NCBI RefSeq assembly: GCF_900473935.1
Contig: NZ_UCNN01000027.1
Span: forward strand, 103,120 to 167,119
Direction of reading: 5' to 3'
DNA from: Synechococcus sp. UW105
Lineage (GTDB): Bacteria; Cyanobacteriota; Cyanobacteriia; PCC-6307; Cyanobiaceae
DNA length: 64,000 bases
The position numbers were made by a program, and so were the translations under genes. Shown one piece after another: positions 16,880 to 29,522 of this stretch; position 1 is the stretch's first letter, and every line of letters starts with the position of its first letter. The notes below the pieces were generated by a model, which saw nothing but the letters and a program-made list of their open reading frames with translations, did no database searches and was not told the origin of the DNA.

Positions 16880-16909
16880 AAAAAAGCCTCCCTAAGTAGG
16901 GAGGCTTTG
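16880..16909 (-). terminator. intrinsic terminator after rpcBA
   Basis: On the minus strand AAAGCCTCCCTA pairs with TAGGGAGGCTTT and runs into six T residues. It lies between rpcA and rpcT, so it should cut off most abundant rpcBA transcripts and leave lower read-through for the lyases. Confidence 0.8.
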
Positions 16910-16935
16910 TAAGCTACTTGCTTAGATCTGCTTAA

Positions 16936-17424
16936 TCAGATCAGGGCATTGATTGCGTAGTCGATGTAGCTGTTGGCTTCGGTGGCAGCACTGCCGGAAA
17001 GGCCGTGGTTGGCTTTGATGTGCTTCAGAGCTTCAACATACCAAGTAGGAGAAAGCTCAAAGGTGCGGTTGATCTCAGCCAGTCCGGCGATCAGATAATC
17101 ATCCATGGGGCCAGTACCACCAGCGACCAGGCAGTAGGTGATCATGCGCAGGTAGTAGCCGACGTCACGGGAGCACTTGGCTTTACCTTCAGAGGTCGAG
17201 GCGTAGTTGGCGCCTTCCATCTGGGTGGTGAAGGGAAACTTGGTGTAGACAGCCTGAGCTGCACTGTTCACCAGAGCATCAGCCTGGGTGGTGAGGGCTT
17301 TGGCTGCCTCAAGGCTTGCCGTGGCGCGGTTGAAACGACCGGATGCCGCCTGAACTTCAGTGTTGCTGAGGAACCGACCTTGGGAGTCTGCTGCTGCAAC
17401 AGCTTCGGTGAGGGGAGTTTTCAT
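16936..17424 (-). CDS. rpcA: R-phycocyanin alpha chain
   Basis: A 162-residue globin-like phycobiliprotein, partner of RpcB in the rod-base hexamers next to the allophycocyanin core. Bilin attachment is at Cys84 in [39 protein letters not shown] is the usual phycocyanin alpha start. It lies 42 bases after rpcB. With RpcG in the cluster, Cys84 is predicted to carry phycourobilin. The length is exactly that of the family. Confidence 0.95.
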   Translation of the reverse strand: MKTPLTEAVAAADSQGRFLSNTEVQAASGRFNRATASLEAAKALTTQADALVNSAAQAVYTKFPFTTQMEGANYASTSEGKAKCSRDVGYYLRMITYCLVAGGTGPMDDYLIAGLAEINRTFELSPTWYVEALKHIKANHGLSGSAATEANSYIDYAINALI

Positions 17425-17466
17425 TGCTATAGAGAGGAATTAATAACGTTGAGTGCGACGCCTTGA

Positions 17467-17985
17467 TCAGGCGACGGAGGCTGCAGCGCGATCGAAGTAG
17501 GTGCCGATTTCACTACTCAGGGAGGCGCAGTCACCTGAGGAGATCCCAGACTTGTCGTTAACGGTGGACAATGCTGCGTCCTTCATCAGGTTCACGCCGG
17601 CTGCCACGGAAGCACCGGGAGTTCCCAGGGCGAGATAGGTCTCACGCAGACCGTTCAGGCAGCGGTCTTCCATCACGGAAGCATCGCCGGTGAAGATCGA
17701 GTAGGTGACATAGCGCAGGATGATCTCCATGTCGCGCAGGCAAGCGGCCATGCGGCGGGAGGTGTAAGCGTTGCCACCGGGGGCGATCAGTGCAGGCTGC
17801 TGGGCGAACAGGCCGCGGGCAGCGTTTGCAACGATGCTGGAGGCGTTGCTGGAGATACGGTTGACGGCATCCAGACGCTTGTTGCTGTCGGAAACCATGG
17901 CTGCCAGCGCATCGATTTCGCTGGCGGTGATGAACTGGCCCCTGGCGTCGGCCTGGGCGACCACCTTGGTGAAGGCGTCGAACAT
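17467..17985 (-). CDS. rpcB: R-phycocyanin beta chain
   Basis: A 172-residue beta subunit. Chromophore cysteines are Cys82 in [16 protein letters not shown] and Cys153 in SSGDCASL. Asn72 in GGNAY, the site methylated in this family, is present. A GAGGAG ribosome site precedes the ATG. It is the first gene of the rpcBA unit; the 179 bases upstream up to pebB should contain its promoter. Confidence 0.95.
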   Translation of the reverse strand: MFDAFTKVVAQADARGQFITASEIDALAAMVSDSNKRLDAVNRISSNASSIVANAARGLFAQQPALIAPGGNAYTSRRMAACLRDMEIILRYVTYSIFTGDASVMEDRCLNGLRETYLALGTPGASVAAGVNLMKDAALSTVNDKSGISSGDCASLSSEIGTYFDRAAASVA

Positions 17986-18164
17986 TTGGAACTCCTCTTG
18001 GCAGCGTCTAAGTGTGTGTCACAGACACAGGAGGGACATCGACAAAAGTCCCGTCTGAGTCGTTCAAGATTCTCGCGAAGTGGAGCGGAGGCTCCCGAAA
18101 GCTGTTCATAATGCTTAATCGCCTTTTGCTCACAGGGATCTCGCACATGCAGGAAAGAGACCCC

Positions 18165-20257
<2,093 letters not shown>

Positions 20258-20261
<4 letters not shown>

Positions 20262-20491
20262 GGGTTGTTCGCTTGGAAGTCCCGTTGTTGCTTGAGCTGG
20301 CTAAGGATCTCGTCTATCCGGGATAGTTCAGGGTGGTCTTTTATGGTCGCTTCAATTTTCTTCTGAGAGAGTCGGAGCTTTTTGCCAAGTCCGACGACAT
20401 CGTTGTAGAGCCGCTCACGGTAAGCGGAGAGTTCCTCAATGGATTCTTGTAGCTCTTCAACTGTTGGGGCCTGATCAATTTGGTCCGTCAT
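20258..20491 (-). CDS. small hypothetical coiled-coil protein of the rod region
   Basis: A 77-residue protein from the ATG at 20491. It is predicted almost wholly helical: TVEELQESIEELSAYRERLY, then GKKLRLSQKKIEATI. I recognise no family. It overlaps the lyase that follows by ATGA, heading the pebAB operon. A chaperone or regulatory role in bilin supply is only a guess from position. Confidence 0.6.
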
Positions 20492-21409
<918 letters not shown>

Positions 21410-21450
21410 TCAGCGTTATCAATTTAATTTTCAGCAATTCTCCCCTTTAA

Positions 21451-21957
<507 letters not shown>

Positions 21958-21980
21958 GTTATCTCTCAGCGATCTAATAC

Positions 21981-22007
21981 AAGGGGGCAAATGCCCCCTT
22001 TTTTTGA
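21981..22007 (+). terminator. intrinsic terminator of cpeBA
   Basis: AAGGGGGCA pairs with TGCCCCCTT around a very short loop and is followed by a T-run. It ends cpeBA just before the convergent lyase gene. Confidence 0.85.
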
Positions 22008-22019
22008 TGCTAAAAACTG

Positions 22020-22913
22020 CTAGTTTTCGCTGGCTCTTAGCAGCTGATTAATAGCAAGTTTTAAAACACTTAAAACGTTCTCATCGTTTTCCTCGGTCGC
22101 CCTGCTTTGAAGAGCATCGATTGAAGAAATCTCGCGTAGCTTCATTAGCGAAAGTGCACTATTCTTTCGTACCCAGGAATCGGAATCGGAAAGCTTGGGG
22201 ATGAGCAGCGGGGTCGCGATTTTTGCATCGTCAAATTTACCCAAGAGTGTGACTGCTTCTGCACGGATCTCTGCAAAAGGATCAGATAGTGCATTGAGCA
22301 AAAGTTCTTTATCCTCCTCTGTCTCGAGAGCTTGGATTTGGCTTCCTAATGCAGAAATGGATGCTTTCCTTACATTGGCATTTTCTGATGTGGCGGCTTG
22401 ACGCAGTACTTGTGGAGCCCTGTCTCCGATCAGAGTTAGAGCCCAATTTGCTAGCCCAATTTGCATTTCCGTACTGTCGGGAGCCGCAATAATGCTCAGG
22501 ATTGCGTCGATAGATTCTTCTCCCATCGATGCCATGGCACCCATGGTTGATCCTTGAACAACTGAGTCAGTATCGGAAAGAAAGGTTGAGAGTAGATCGG
22601 GAAGACTTGCCGGGTCCCTAATCAGCGTCAGTGTTTTGGCAGCTGCTCGTCTGACTGTGACTTGAGAGCTATGCCGCATGGCTTGGCATAAAGCAGGTAC
22701 GGCAGCTTGACCAACGGATCCAAGGCTATCCGAAAAACTGCGGCGTAATAGGCCTCGGGGATCGCCAAGCCCAGCTATCATTATTGCGATCGAATCTGGA
22801 TCAGACTCGATTGGTAATCCTGCTCTAAGTTTCTCTTTGAGATGCGTCGCCAGATCAAGAGCTTCTTCTTCGCTGAGTTGGATTTCAGCAGAGCTCTTCT
22901 CAGGAATTTCCAT
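22020..22913 (-). CDS. cpeF: E/F-clan HEAT-repeat bilin lyase, CpeF/MpeV type
   Basis: A 297-residue helical-repeat protein: [20 protein letters not shown] near residue 46, [20 protein letters not shown] near 87, then further HEAT units. A close paralogue lies at 25954-26850. In the marine phycoerythrin clusters I remember, the copy beside cpeBA is mpeV (renamed cpeF), acting on the doubly linked bilin of phycoerythrin beta, and the copy beside mpeC is mpeU. I assign the names by that position; the sequence alone does not prove which is which. It is convergent with cpeA. Confidence 0.7.
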   Translation of the reverse strand: MEIPEKSSAEIQLSEEEALDLATHLKEKLRAGLPIESDPDSIAIMIAGLGDPRGLLRRSFSDSLGSVGQAAVPALCQAMRHSSQVTVRRAAAKTLTLIRDPASLPDLLSTFLSDTDSVVQGSTMGAMASMGEESIDAILSIIAAPDSTEMQIGLANWALTLIGDRAPQVLRQAATSENANVRKASISALGSQIQALETEEDKELLLNALSDPFAEIRAEAVTLLGKFDDAKIATPLLIPKLSDSDSWVRKNSALSLMKLREISSIDALQSRATEENDENVLSVLKLAINQLLRASEN

Positions 22914-22999
22914 TCGATCCCCTTTGATGAGAAATGGCTGCTGGCTTCATAGCCCTCCGATTGCCTCGTTCAAGTTATCACCAACCATAGACCCCGACC

Positions 23000-23425
23000 A
23001 TGACAGTTTTCGTTGTTTCCCATAACCTCCAATTGAACTCGCCGCAGACACCAGATTTTTCTGCAGAGCAGTTGGCGAAGGGTTTGATGCATCATTCGAC
23101 TGCCTTCTCAAGTTCCGATGCTTTGGATCACCCACATTGGTTGGTGAAACTTGAATCTGATTTATCTGTGAATGATATGGCCAACGAACTCGTAAGAGCG
23201 TGGAAGGCTTTCCGGATTCATCAGGGGCATTCAGTGGATCACTCTTGTTTGGCCCTAGGAGGCCGAAAAGATAGCGCTGCCCTACCTGAAGCACCACTTC
23301 AGATGGGAAGTTGGGGGGTCGATTTTGTTGAATGTACCGACCCCGACAAATTTCTTGCGAGCATTAACTGGGATGCCCTTAAGTCAGCTCGACCTTCAGA
23401 CGGTATTTTTGAGTTAAGGGCTTAA
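23000..23425 (+). CDS. hypothetical protein of the rod region
   Basis: A 141-residue protein with no family I recognise. It begins TVFVVSHNLQLNSPQTPDF and has HHSTAFSSSDALDHPHWLVK and GSWGVDFVECTDPDKFLASI as distinctive blocks. It is likely cytoplasmic. A frame on the opposite strand looks like a shadow. It lies between two lyase genes and is divergent from cpeF. Confidence 0.55.
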   Translation: MTVFVVSHNLQLNSPQTPDFSAEQLAKGLMHHSTAFSSSDALDHPHWLVKLESDLSVNDMANELVRAWKAFRIHQGHSVDHSCLALGGRKDSAALPEAPLQMGSWGVDFVECTDPDKFLASINWDALKSARPSDGIFELRA

Positions 23426-23447
23426 GAATGAGATCAGGCTCGATGAT

Positions 23448-23762
23448 TCATTTTTTGCGTTGACGCCGCCGCTGGGATGACTTCTCTTTGTTGCCTCCAT
23501 CTTTATCTTGCGATGATAATTTGCTGATCAGTGCCTTTCCAATCTTTGCAGCTGTTCCTTCATTGTTTTGGGCTGCCGAGCCAGGGTTTTCGGGCGTTGA
23601 TATTGGCCTCATATCGGTAATCACATAACCGCTTCTATGCATGACTTGCATGCCATGGCAAAGAGAGTTAAAGGGCAGGCTGAAGTGAGTTGATATGCCT
23701 GGCCTTGAGCGATTTAGCGCATTGACTTGCACCTTAAAATGCGCGCTTGAAAATGGCCCCAT
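23448..23762 (-). CDS. free-standing CpcD-like linker-domain protein
   Basis: A 104-residue basic protein. Residues about 8-55 read FKVQVNALNRSR...FSLPFNSLCHGMQVMHRSGYVI then TDMRPI. This follows the CpcD pattern (a strand FRVxV, VPFxxL, IHRxGGKIxSI) seen at the C-terminus of the rod linkers in this window. The remainder is a Lys/Arg/Gln-rich tail. CpcD-type caps sit at rod ends or regulate rod length. The family call is by eye and the tail is unusual. Confidence 0.5.
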   Translation of the reverse strand: MGPFSSAHFKVQVNALNRSRPGISTHFSLPFNSLCHGMQVMHRSGYVITDMRPISTPENPGSAAQNNEGTAAKIGKALISKLSSQDKDGGNKEKSSQRRRQRKK

Positions 23763-23906
23763 TTTTTTATAGTCTATTGGATAAGTAAATTGTATGCTCG
23801 TTTTGGCTCGAATGCCAAAGCTTTACTTTTATTAATTGGGTTGAGTTTGGTTAAGGCTTGCCTCGGTCGAATGCCTTAAGATTCTGGGGAATCAGTTCAT
23901 CTTGAT

Positions 23907-25232
23907 GTGACCTTGGGCCGTTTTGATAATATCCACCCTGGCCTTACATGTAATCATGCACGCCACATCCTTTCATTGTCCATTGATGAGTTGGAATCCA
24001 AAAGTGACTTTTATATGGCTGCAGCCCACCTGATCAATTGCCCCTGCGCAGAAACTGAGGATGCACTTCAATCACTTCTTGTCTGTGCAGTAGATGATCA
24101 GGCGATCAAGATAGCAAAAAGAAAAGCCGTTGAGGTTCTAGCGCGACTTGGTTCTAAGTCTTCAGTCCCACTGATTGGCCAATGTCTCTGGTCTGATGAT
24201 ATTTACCTCGTTGAAAATTCTGTTTGGGCTCTCGAAAAATTAAGCTGTAATCGTCATGATTTGATCCAGCAGATGATTGGCTTGCTAAAGGACGCTTCTC
24301 AAAATCAGAGGGTTTTGATTAAGGCTCTCGCTACGCTTGCGATCGATCAGAGTTTTGACTCGATTCGCTCGCTTCAAACCTCTGATCGCCCTGGTGTTCG
24401 TGGTGCTGCAATTGCTGCGGTTGCCAAGTGTACGCAAGATAGGGCTAGCTTGTTACAAATTAAGGGGTATTTGACGCTTCCCAATCAAATGGATCGGCAA
24501 TGTGCCGTTCAGGATCTTGTCGACGGGGGTTCAATTGAACTTCTCCCTTCCATTGCCACTGCACCTGTTTCTCCGGCTTTTCGAATACGAGCTTGCCGTG
24601 AAATTCTCGCAACGGCAAAGGTTCTTCTTTCAGCAGATGTAGGCCTGGATTTAATAGATGTCGTCTTTAGGGACGATCCGGCCCAGATTAATGTGATTCA
24701 TCAATATGATGAGGCTCCGGCTCCTGAGTTTCTGGTTCGCCAGCTATATAGTACTGACTTTAGTCGTTGTTATCTGGCGATGCAGAATTTGCCAGAGTAT
24801 TCTGCTGAAGTGCTGATTCCAATTTTGCAACAGTCGTGGGAGGAAGAAGCCCATAATGATTATGGGGCCCACTATTTTTTCATGCATATTTTTGGCTCAA
24901 GAGATGACTGGAGCTCCTCCGCTCTTGAGTGGATCGTTAATTTGTTGAATGAAGCCGCGATCAATCGGAGGCCTCAGTTCCAAAAAAGCCGTGCAGCTGC
25001 AATTCAAGCACTTCATAGTCTGAGGCCTGATTTGTTTTTTGAACTCGGTTCGCAGCTGCTTCGTGGTTCGATCCCTGCATCCTGGGAGTGTCGCTACGTC
25101 ACCATCATGTGCATGGAGAGCTTATCCATCGGAGGAGGTGATCAAATCAGGGATTTACTTGTCAATTGTCAACAAGATGCCGACGCTTTTGTTCAGGCTC
25201 GAGCTGCTTCGGCTCTCTCTTCTATAGGCTGA
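23907..25232 (+). CDS. cpeY: bilin lyase CpeY (E/F clan)
   Basis: A 441-residue HEAT-repeat lyase subunit from a GTG. Helical repeats span the chain, for example AVEVLARLGSKSSVPLIGQ near residue 72. AHNDYGAHYFFMHIFGSRDD near 311 corresponds to the DYGxxY/NYL segment also present in the MpeY-type protein of this window. In other cyanobacteria CpeY, helped by CpeZ, attaches phycoerythrobilin to Cys82 of CpeA. It is 86 bases ahead of cpeZ on the same strand. Confidence 0.85.
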   Translation: MTLGRFDNIHPGLTCNHARHILSLSIDELESKSDFYMAAAHLINCPCAETEDALQSLLVCAVDDQAIKIAKRKAVEVLARLGSKSSVPLIGQCLWSDDIYLVENSVWALEKLSCNRHDLIQQMIGLLKDASQNQRVLIKALATLAIDQSFDSIRSLQTSDRPGVRGAAIAAVAKCTQDRASLLQIKGYLTLPNQMDRQCAVQDLVDGGSIELLPSIATAPVSPAFRIRACREILATAKVLLSADVGLDLIDVVFRDDPAQINVIHQYDEAPAPEFLVRQLYSTDFSRCYLAMQNLPEYSAEVLIPILQQSWEEEAHNDYGAHYFFMHIFGSRDDWSSSALEWIVNLLNEAAINRRPQFQKSRAAAIQALHSLRPDLFFELGSQLLRGSIPASWECRYVTIMCMESLSIGGGDQIRDLLVNCQQDADAFVQARAASALSSIG

Positions 25233-25318
25233 ATTGAGAAATAAAATTGTCTAGTATCATCGCCAAGGCCAAATCGGTTAAATGCTAAAATTAGAGAAGA
25301 ATTAAGCAAACTGTTCAT

Positions 25319-25948
25319 ATGGATTCTCCTTCTCAATCATTTGACCAGCTCCTTGCTGATCTTGCTCATCCGAATCCGAATATCCGTGACAATGCTTGTA
25401 CCCTCATGGCCGAGCATTTTGCTGATCAGGCATTGCCTCAGCTGATCTCTTTGCTCCATGATCCGGATCCAGCCGTCTACAGAACGGCTGTCAAGGGGCT
25501 TGGGATTCTGGGTCACCAAAGTGTTCCGCATTTGTTAGAGCTGTTTGAAACGTCGGATAATGGAACAGTCAAGGCTTGCTGCATTAAAGCTCTTGTTCAA
25601 GTTTCAGTGAATTTCCCGACGCAAGCCTTTCCGGCTCAGACGATGGATGTATTGGAAAAAGCGCTTGATGAAGCGAACCCAGTTGTTGCACAGTCAGCGT
25701 TGATGACCCTCGGTCATCTTTCCAAGCAGGACTCAGAAAAAGAGCGTGTCATTCCTCTTCTGATCAAGGCATGCGAAAGGGATAATATTGCTCATGTTCA
25801 GGGTGCCTTGATGGCATTGGCAGAACTTGATGCACCTTTGGTGACTGATTGCTTAGAGAAACTGGCCTCTGATATGGGTAAAGACAGCTTGGTGCGAGAA
25901 ATGGCTCAAGCAAGTTTAGAACGTCGAGAAAGTCTCAATCTTGGCTGA
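25319..25948 (+). CDS. cpeZ: CpeZ, partner subunit of the CpeY lyase
   Basis: A 209-residue HEAT-repeat protein: DLAHPNPNIRDNACTLMAEH near residue 13, LISLLHDPDPAVYRTAVKGL near 41, and further units. It is about half the length of CpeY, as expected for CpeZ, which acts as a chaperone-like partner in loading CpeA and CpeB. It ends 5 bases before the convergent mpeU. Confidence 0.85.
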   Translation: MDSPSQSFDQLLADLAHPNPNIRDNACTLMAEHFADQALPQLISLLHDPDPAVYRTAVKGLGILGHQSVPHLLELFETSDNGTVKACCIKALVQVSVNFPTQAFPAQTMDVLEKALDEANPVVAQSALMTLGHLSKQDSEKERVIPLLIKACERDNIAHVQGALMALAELDAPLVTDCLEKLASDMGKDSLVREMAQASLERRESLNLG

Positions 25949-25953
25949 TGCTT

Positions 25954-26850
25954 TCATGAAATTCTTTTCAGTTGGTTGTGGGCCACTTCCATGACAGCCT
26001 TGACTTGATTGTCAGGTTCGCTCTTGATTGCGGTCATCAGGGGTTCAATTGAATGACATGCTTCCATTTTCATCAGTGCAAGGGCTGTATTCTTGCGTAC
26101 CTGTGGTGCTGTGTCTTGAAGCAGAATAATCAGTTGGTCTTCCGCATCCTCTGGGTCTAACGTTTTGCCCGTGATTGTTGCTGCTTCCGCTCTCACTTCT
26201 TCTTCTTCATCTCCCAAAGCCTCGAGTAAAAGATTTCGTGCTGATCGGCTTGAGCCAGACTGAACCTGTTCCGATAACGCAGTAAGTGCAGCTATTCTTA
26301 TTTCTGGATTTCCTGATTTTGCCGCTGTGTTAAATGCATCTGGGGCTTTAGCTCCAATAAAACTGAGGGCGAGATTGATCAGGCCAACTTGAAACGCGGT
26401 GCATTTTTTATCTGAAAGTATTTTGAATATTGATTCGATTGCTGGGATGCCGATGGTGGCCATCGCTCCAGCCGAGGAGCCTTGAACGACTGGATCATCA
26501 TCCGTCTCGAACGCTTCGATCAGGTTCGGTAGGGCTAACTCACTGCCGATGATATTGAGGGTTTTTGCAGATGCCCGTCTGATCACAACATTCGGATTGT
26601 TTTTCAATGCATGGCAAAGGATTGGCACCGCGGCCTCGCCCACGGACCCTAGGCTTTGTGCAAACGTAAGGCGAAGTGAGCCCCTTTGGTCTCCTAATCC
26701 AGCCACCATTCTTCTGAGAGAATCATCGTCTGAATTTGGCTGCAGATGATCAGCGAGTTGAAGCTTTAAGGCTTCGGCCAGCTGGTAGGCCTCAGCTTCG
26801 GTTAGCTCTCCGACCTCAAGCATCGAAGAGTTTGGGGTTTGTTCCGTCAC
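25954..26850 (-). CDS. mpeU: E/F-clan HEAT-repeat bilin lyase, MpeU type
   Basis: A 298-residue paralogue of the lyase at 22020-22913, with the same blocks (MVAGLGDQRGSLRLTFAQSL near residue 47, VIRRASAKTLNIIGSE near 86). Downstream of mpeC on the same strand, it matches the classical position of mpeU, a lyase-isomerase acting on PE-II. The terminator between mpeC and this gene suggests low-level read-through or a separate promoter. The name rests on position. Confidence 0.7.
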   Translation of the reverse strand: MTEQTPNSSMLEVGELTEAEAYQLAEALKLQLADHLQPNSDDDSLRRMVAGLGDQRGSLRLTFAQSLGSVGEAAVPILCHALKNNPNVVIRRASAKTLNIIGSELALPNLIEAFETDDDPVVQGSSAGAMATIGIPAIESIFKILSDKKCTAFQVGLINLALSFIGAKAPDAFNTAAKSGNPEIRIAALTALSEQVQSGSSRSARNLLLEALGDEEEEVRAEAATITGKTLDPEDAEDQLIILLQDTAPQVRKNTALALMKMEACHSIEPLMTAIKSEPDNQVKAVMEVAHNQLKRIS

Positions 26851-26926
26851 TATTCATTTTGCCTTGTATACAAACTCTACCTGAGTGCGATTACATCCTG
26901 GCTGTTGATCCACCTGATTGGAGCAT

Positions 26927-26960
26927 AAAAAAGCCTCCTCAAATCTTGGTGCGAGGAGGC
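26927..26960 (-). terminator. intrinsic terminator after mpeC
   Basis: On the minus strand GCCTCCTC and GAGGAGGC enclose an 11-base loop, followed by six T residues. Confidence 0.8.
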
Positions 26961-26993
26961 TAATTGTGTTAATGAGTTTGAACTTCCGTTAGA

Positions 26994-27875
26994 TCAGAAG
27001 TGAACTCCGAAGGGACGGAAGGCGACGTAATCAGTCATCTTCGGTGTCTGGTGGCCGGCGTACTGCTGCTCAGGCAGTTTCACCGGAATGCGCGTCACTG
27101 CGGTATAAGTGAACGGCATTGGTTTTGCACTTGCGCGAGCCGCGGTGGCCAAGGGGTTGACCGTACGGCTGTTGCGACCCTGTGCGTTGTCACTGATGGC
27201 AACCTTCGCGCCACCCAGCTCACGCATCAGGTTGAAGGTACGCGTGAACATACCTGCGTAGGAATCCTGACTGCGGTCGTAAGGGACGATGTCTGAGCCA
27301 AACACCTCTGTGTATTCCGCAGAGTCAGTCAAGCTATCAACCAGTGCATCGAAGCCCTCTTCGGCTTGCAGCTTGATGTTGGCTTGAACTTCTGCCTGAT
27401 TCAGTGGAGCACGGCCAAGCAGATGCTTGAAGTTCAGCTCAATTCCGCGCTGTGCGCCCACAGCATGGAAGAAGTTGGCTTTGTAGAAGTCAGACTTCGC
27501 CAGTCCGTTCACGAAATCACGAACAGTGATTTCGCCATTCATCAGACGAACTTCCAGCGATGTTTCGCGCTGGTTCTCTGTGGGTGGCAGGTTGCCCAGC
27601 ACCTGACGATAAGCAGCCGCAATCACGCGCTCGAGTGCTGCGCTGTTCTCTGGGCTGTACTGATCAAAGGTGACTGCGAAGGGGCACTCGGCGTGGAGTC
27701 TTGGCCCAATACCAATACCCATCGCGGCACAATGCTGACGCTTGTAATCAGCAATAGCGCCTGCAACGGTGCGAGGAGCGGTGTTTTTGCCGGCTTTGCT
27801 CGCTGTGGAGAAGGAAGCGGGCCCTGTTCTTGTGGCTGACGTGAGGGCTTTCAGGCTGGTTTCAGTGCCGAGCAT
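26994..27875 (-). CDS. mpeC: PE-II gamma linker MpeC
   Basis: A 293-residue chromophorylated rod linker. Cys49 in YKRQHCAAMGIGIGPR is the known gamma-bilin site of MpeC. The linker domain (PF00427 type) spans about residues 75-215: VIAAAYRQVLGNLPPTENQR, LAKSDFYKANFF, QRGIELNFKHLLGRAPLNQA, EYTEVFGSDIVPYDR. There is no CpcD domain at the C-terminus, consistent with a distal position in the rod. The length matches the family. It is downstream of mpeBA, separated by a terminator. Confidence 0.92.
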   Translation of the reverse strand: MLGTETSLKALTSATRTGPASFSTASKAGKNTAPRTVAGAIADYKRQHCAAMGIGIGPRLHAECPFAVTFDQYSPENSAALERVIAAAYRQVLGNLPPTENQRETSLEVRLMNGEITVRDFVNGLAKSDFYKANFFHAVGAQRGIELNFKHLLGRAPLNQAEVQANIKLQAEEGFDALVDSLTDSAEYTEVFGSDIVPYDRSQDSYAGMFTRTFNLMRELGGAKVAISDNAQGRNSRTVNPLATAARASAKPMPFTYTAVTRIPVKLPEQQYAGHQTPKMTDYVAFRPFGVHF

Positions 27876-28172
27876 GATGAGAATTGGGTTGAGTTTTGCT
27901 TTTTGTCCCGACTCACTCCTGACTCATGCTGTTGTGTTTGCAGATCAAGAGTTAAGCCATAGACAAATGGTTGAAGCAGAAAAATGTTTCTGTGGATTTT
28001 TTGCTGTCAACGCATATTCTATGTGTTAAAGCCAATAGGCTAATTGTTCACTTGTTGGAATTGTTATATTCCGGGCGTTTGGTTAACGCCTCTATGTCGG
28101 CAATGTGTGTCTTGCGCGAAAACCTAGCCAACCAGGCGTTTGGGTTGCCTAAATAAGGTGCGCCTCGACGGT
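27876..28172. other. AT-rich intergenic region upstream of mpeC
   Basis: About 300 bases, markedly more AT-rich than the genes, between the mpeBA terminator and mpeC. No gene is seen. It should contain a separate promoter for mpeC. Confidence 0.45.
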
Positions 28173-28206
28173 AAAAAAAAGGGGTGGGCAGTATTGCCCA
28201 CCCCGG
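28173..28206 (-). terminator. intrinsic terminator of mpeBA
   Basis: On the minus strand GGGGTGGGCA and TGCCCACCCC form a perfect 10-bp stem with a 5-base loop and a run of eight T residues. Confidence 0.9.
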
Positions 28207-28243
28207 TCACATTGCTGAAGTGATAAACATCTAAGCTGAAGAA

Positions 28244-28741
28244 TCAGCCCAGTGAGTTGATCACATAGTCCAGCAGGGTGTTGTAAGCGGTCAGAGCCTG
28301 GGGGCTCATGTCACGAGGTGAGCAACCGTCGTTACGCATGTTGGAGAAACCAGCAACGTAGGTGCCAGCGTCGATGCTGAGAGCCTTGTAGACTTCCTTC
28401 TGACCATTGATGGCCAGCTCGTCCAGAGGGCCGGTGCCGCCGGTAACCAGGCAGTAGTTGATCAGACGCAGGTAGTGAACGAAGTCACGCTTGCACTTCT
28501 CTTTGCCTTCGGTGGCGCACTTGCGGGGCTGACGGCCGGTGGCGCCGTTGGGGTACTGAGCGTACACAGCGTCAACAGCGCGCTGAGCGATGCCGTCGTA
28601 GTTAGAAGCAAGCTTTTCAGCAGCTTCGAGACGAGCAGCAGCGCGTTGGATTGAACCCTGCACCGACTCCATGTCGGAGGCGGAGGGGAAACGGGAAGCG
28701 CTGTCGGCTGCGCCGACAACGGTGGTGATGACGGACTTCAT
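28244..28741 (-). CDS. mpeA: class II phycoerythrin alpha chain
   Basis: A 165-residue protein. Three bilin cysteines mark PE-II alpha: Cys75 (PRKCATEG), Cys83 ([17 protein letters not shown]) and Cys140 ([12 protein letters not shown]). In chromatic acclimation, Cys83 and Cys140 are the residues whose bilin can switch between phycoerythrobilin and phycourobilin. It lies 46 bases after mpeB. Confidence 0.97.
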   Translation of the reverse strand: MKSVITTVVGAADSASRFPSASDMESVQGSIQRAAARLEAAEKLASNYDGIAQRAVDAVYAQYPNGATGRQPRKCATEGKEKCKRDFVHYLRLINYCLVTGGTGPLDELAINGQKEVYKALSIDAGTYVAGFSNMRNDGCSPRDMSPQALTAYNTLLDYVINSLG

Positions 28742-28787
28742 GATTTAGGAAGCTAGTTAGGGTGTTGGACGTTTAAACAGACTTGGT

Positions 28788-29360
<573 letters not shown>

Positions 29361-29522
29361 TCACGAATGACAGTAACCCTGCTCTCAGTCTCCGAACCGG
29401 GAACCCGAATTTGAAGACACACAAGTTTGCAAACCCGAGTCAGAGTCAGAATATTAAAAAAAACGGAACAGGAATTGCCTCGGCTCTGGCAGCACAGCAG
29501 TCTGCTGCGGTTGCAGAATTCA

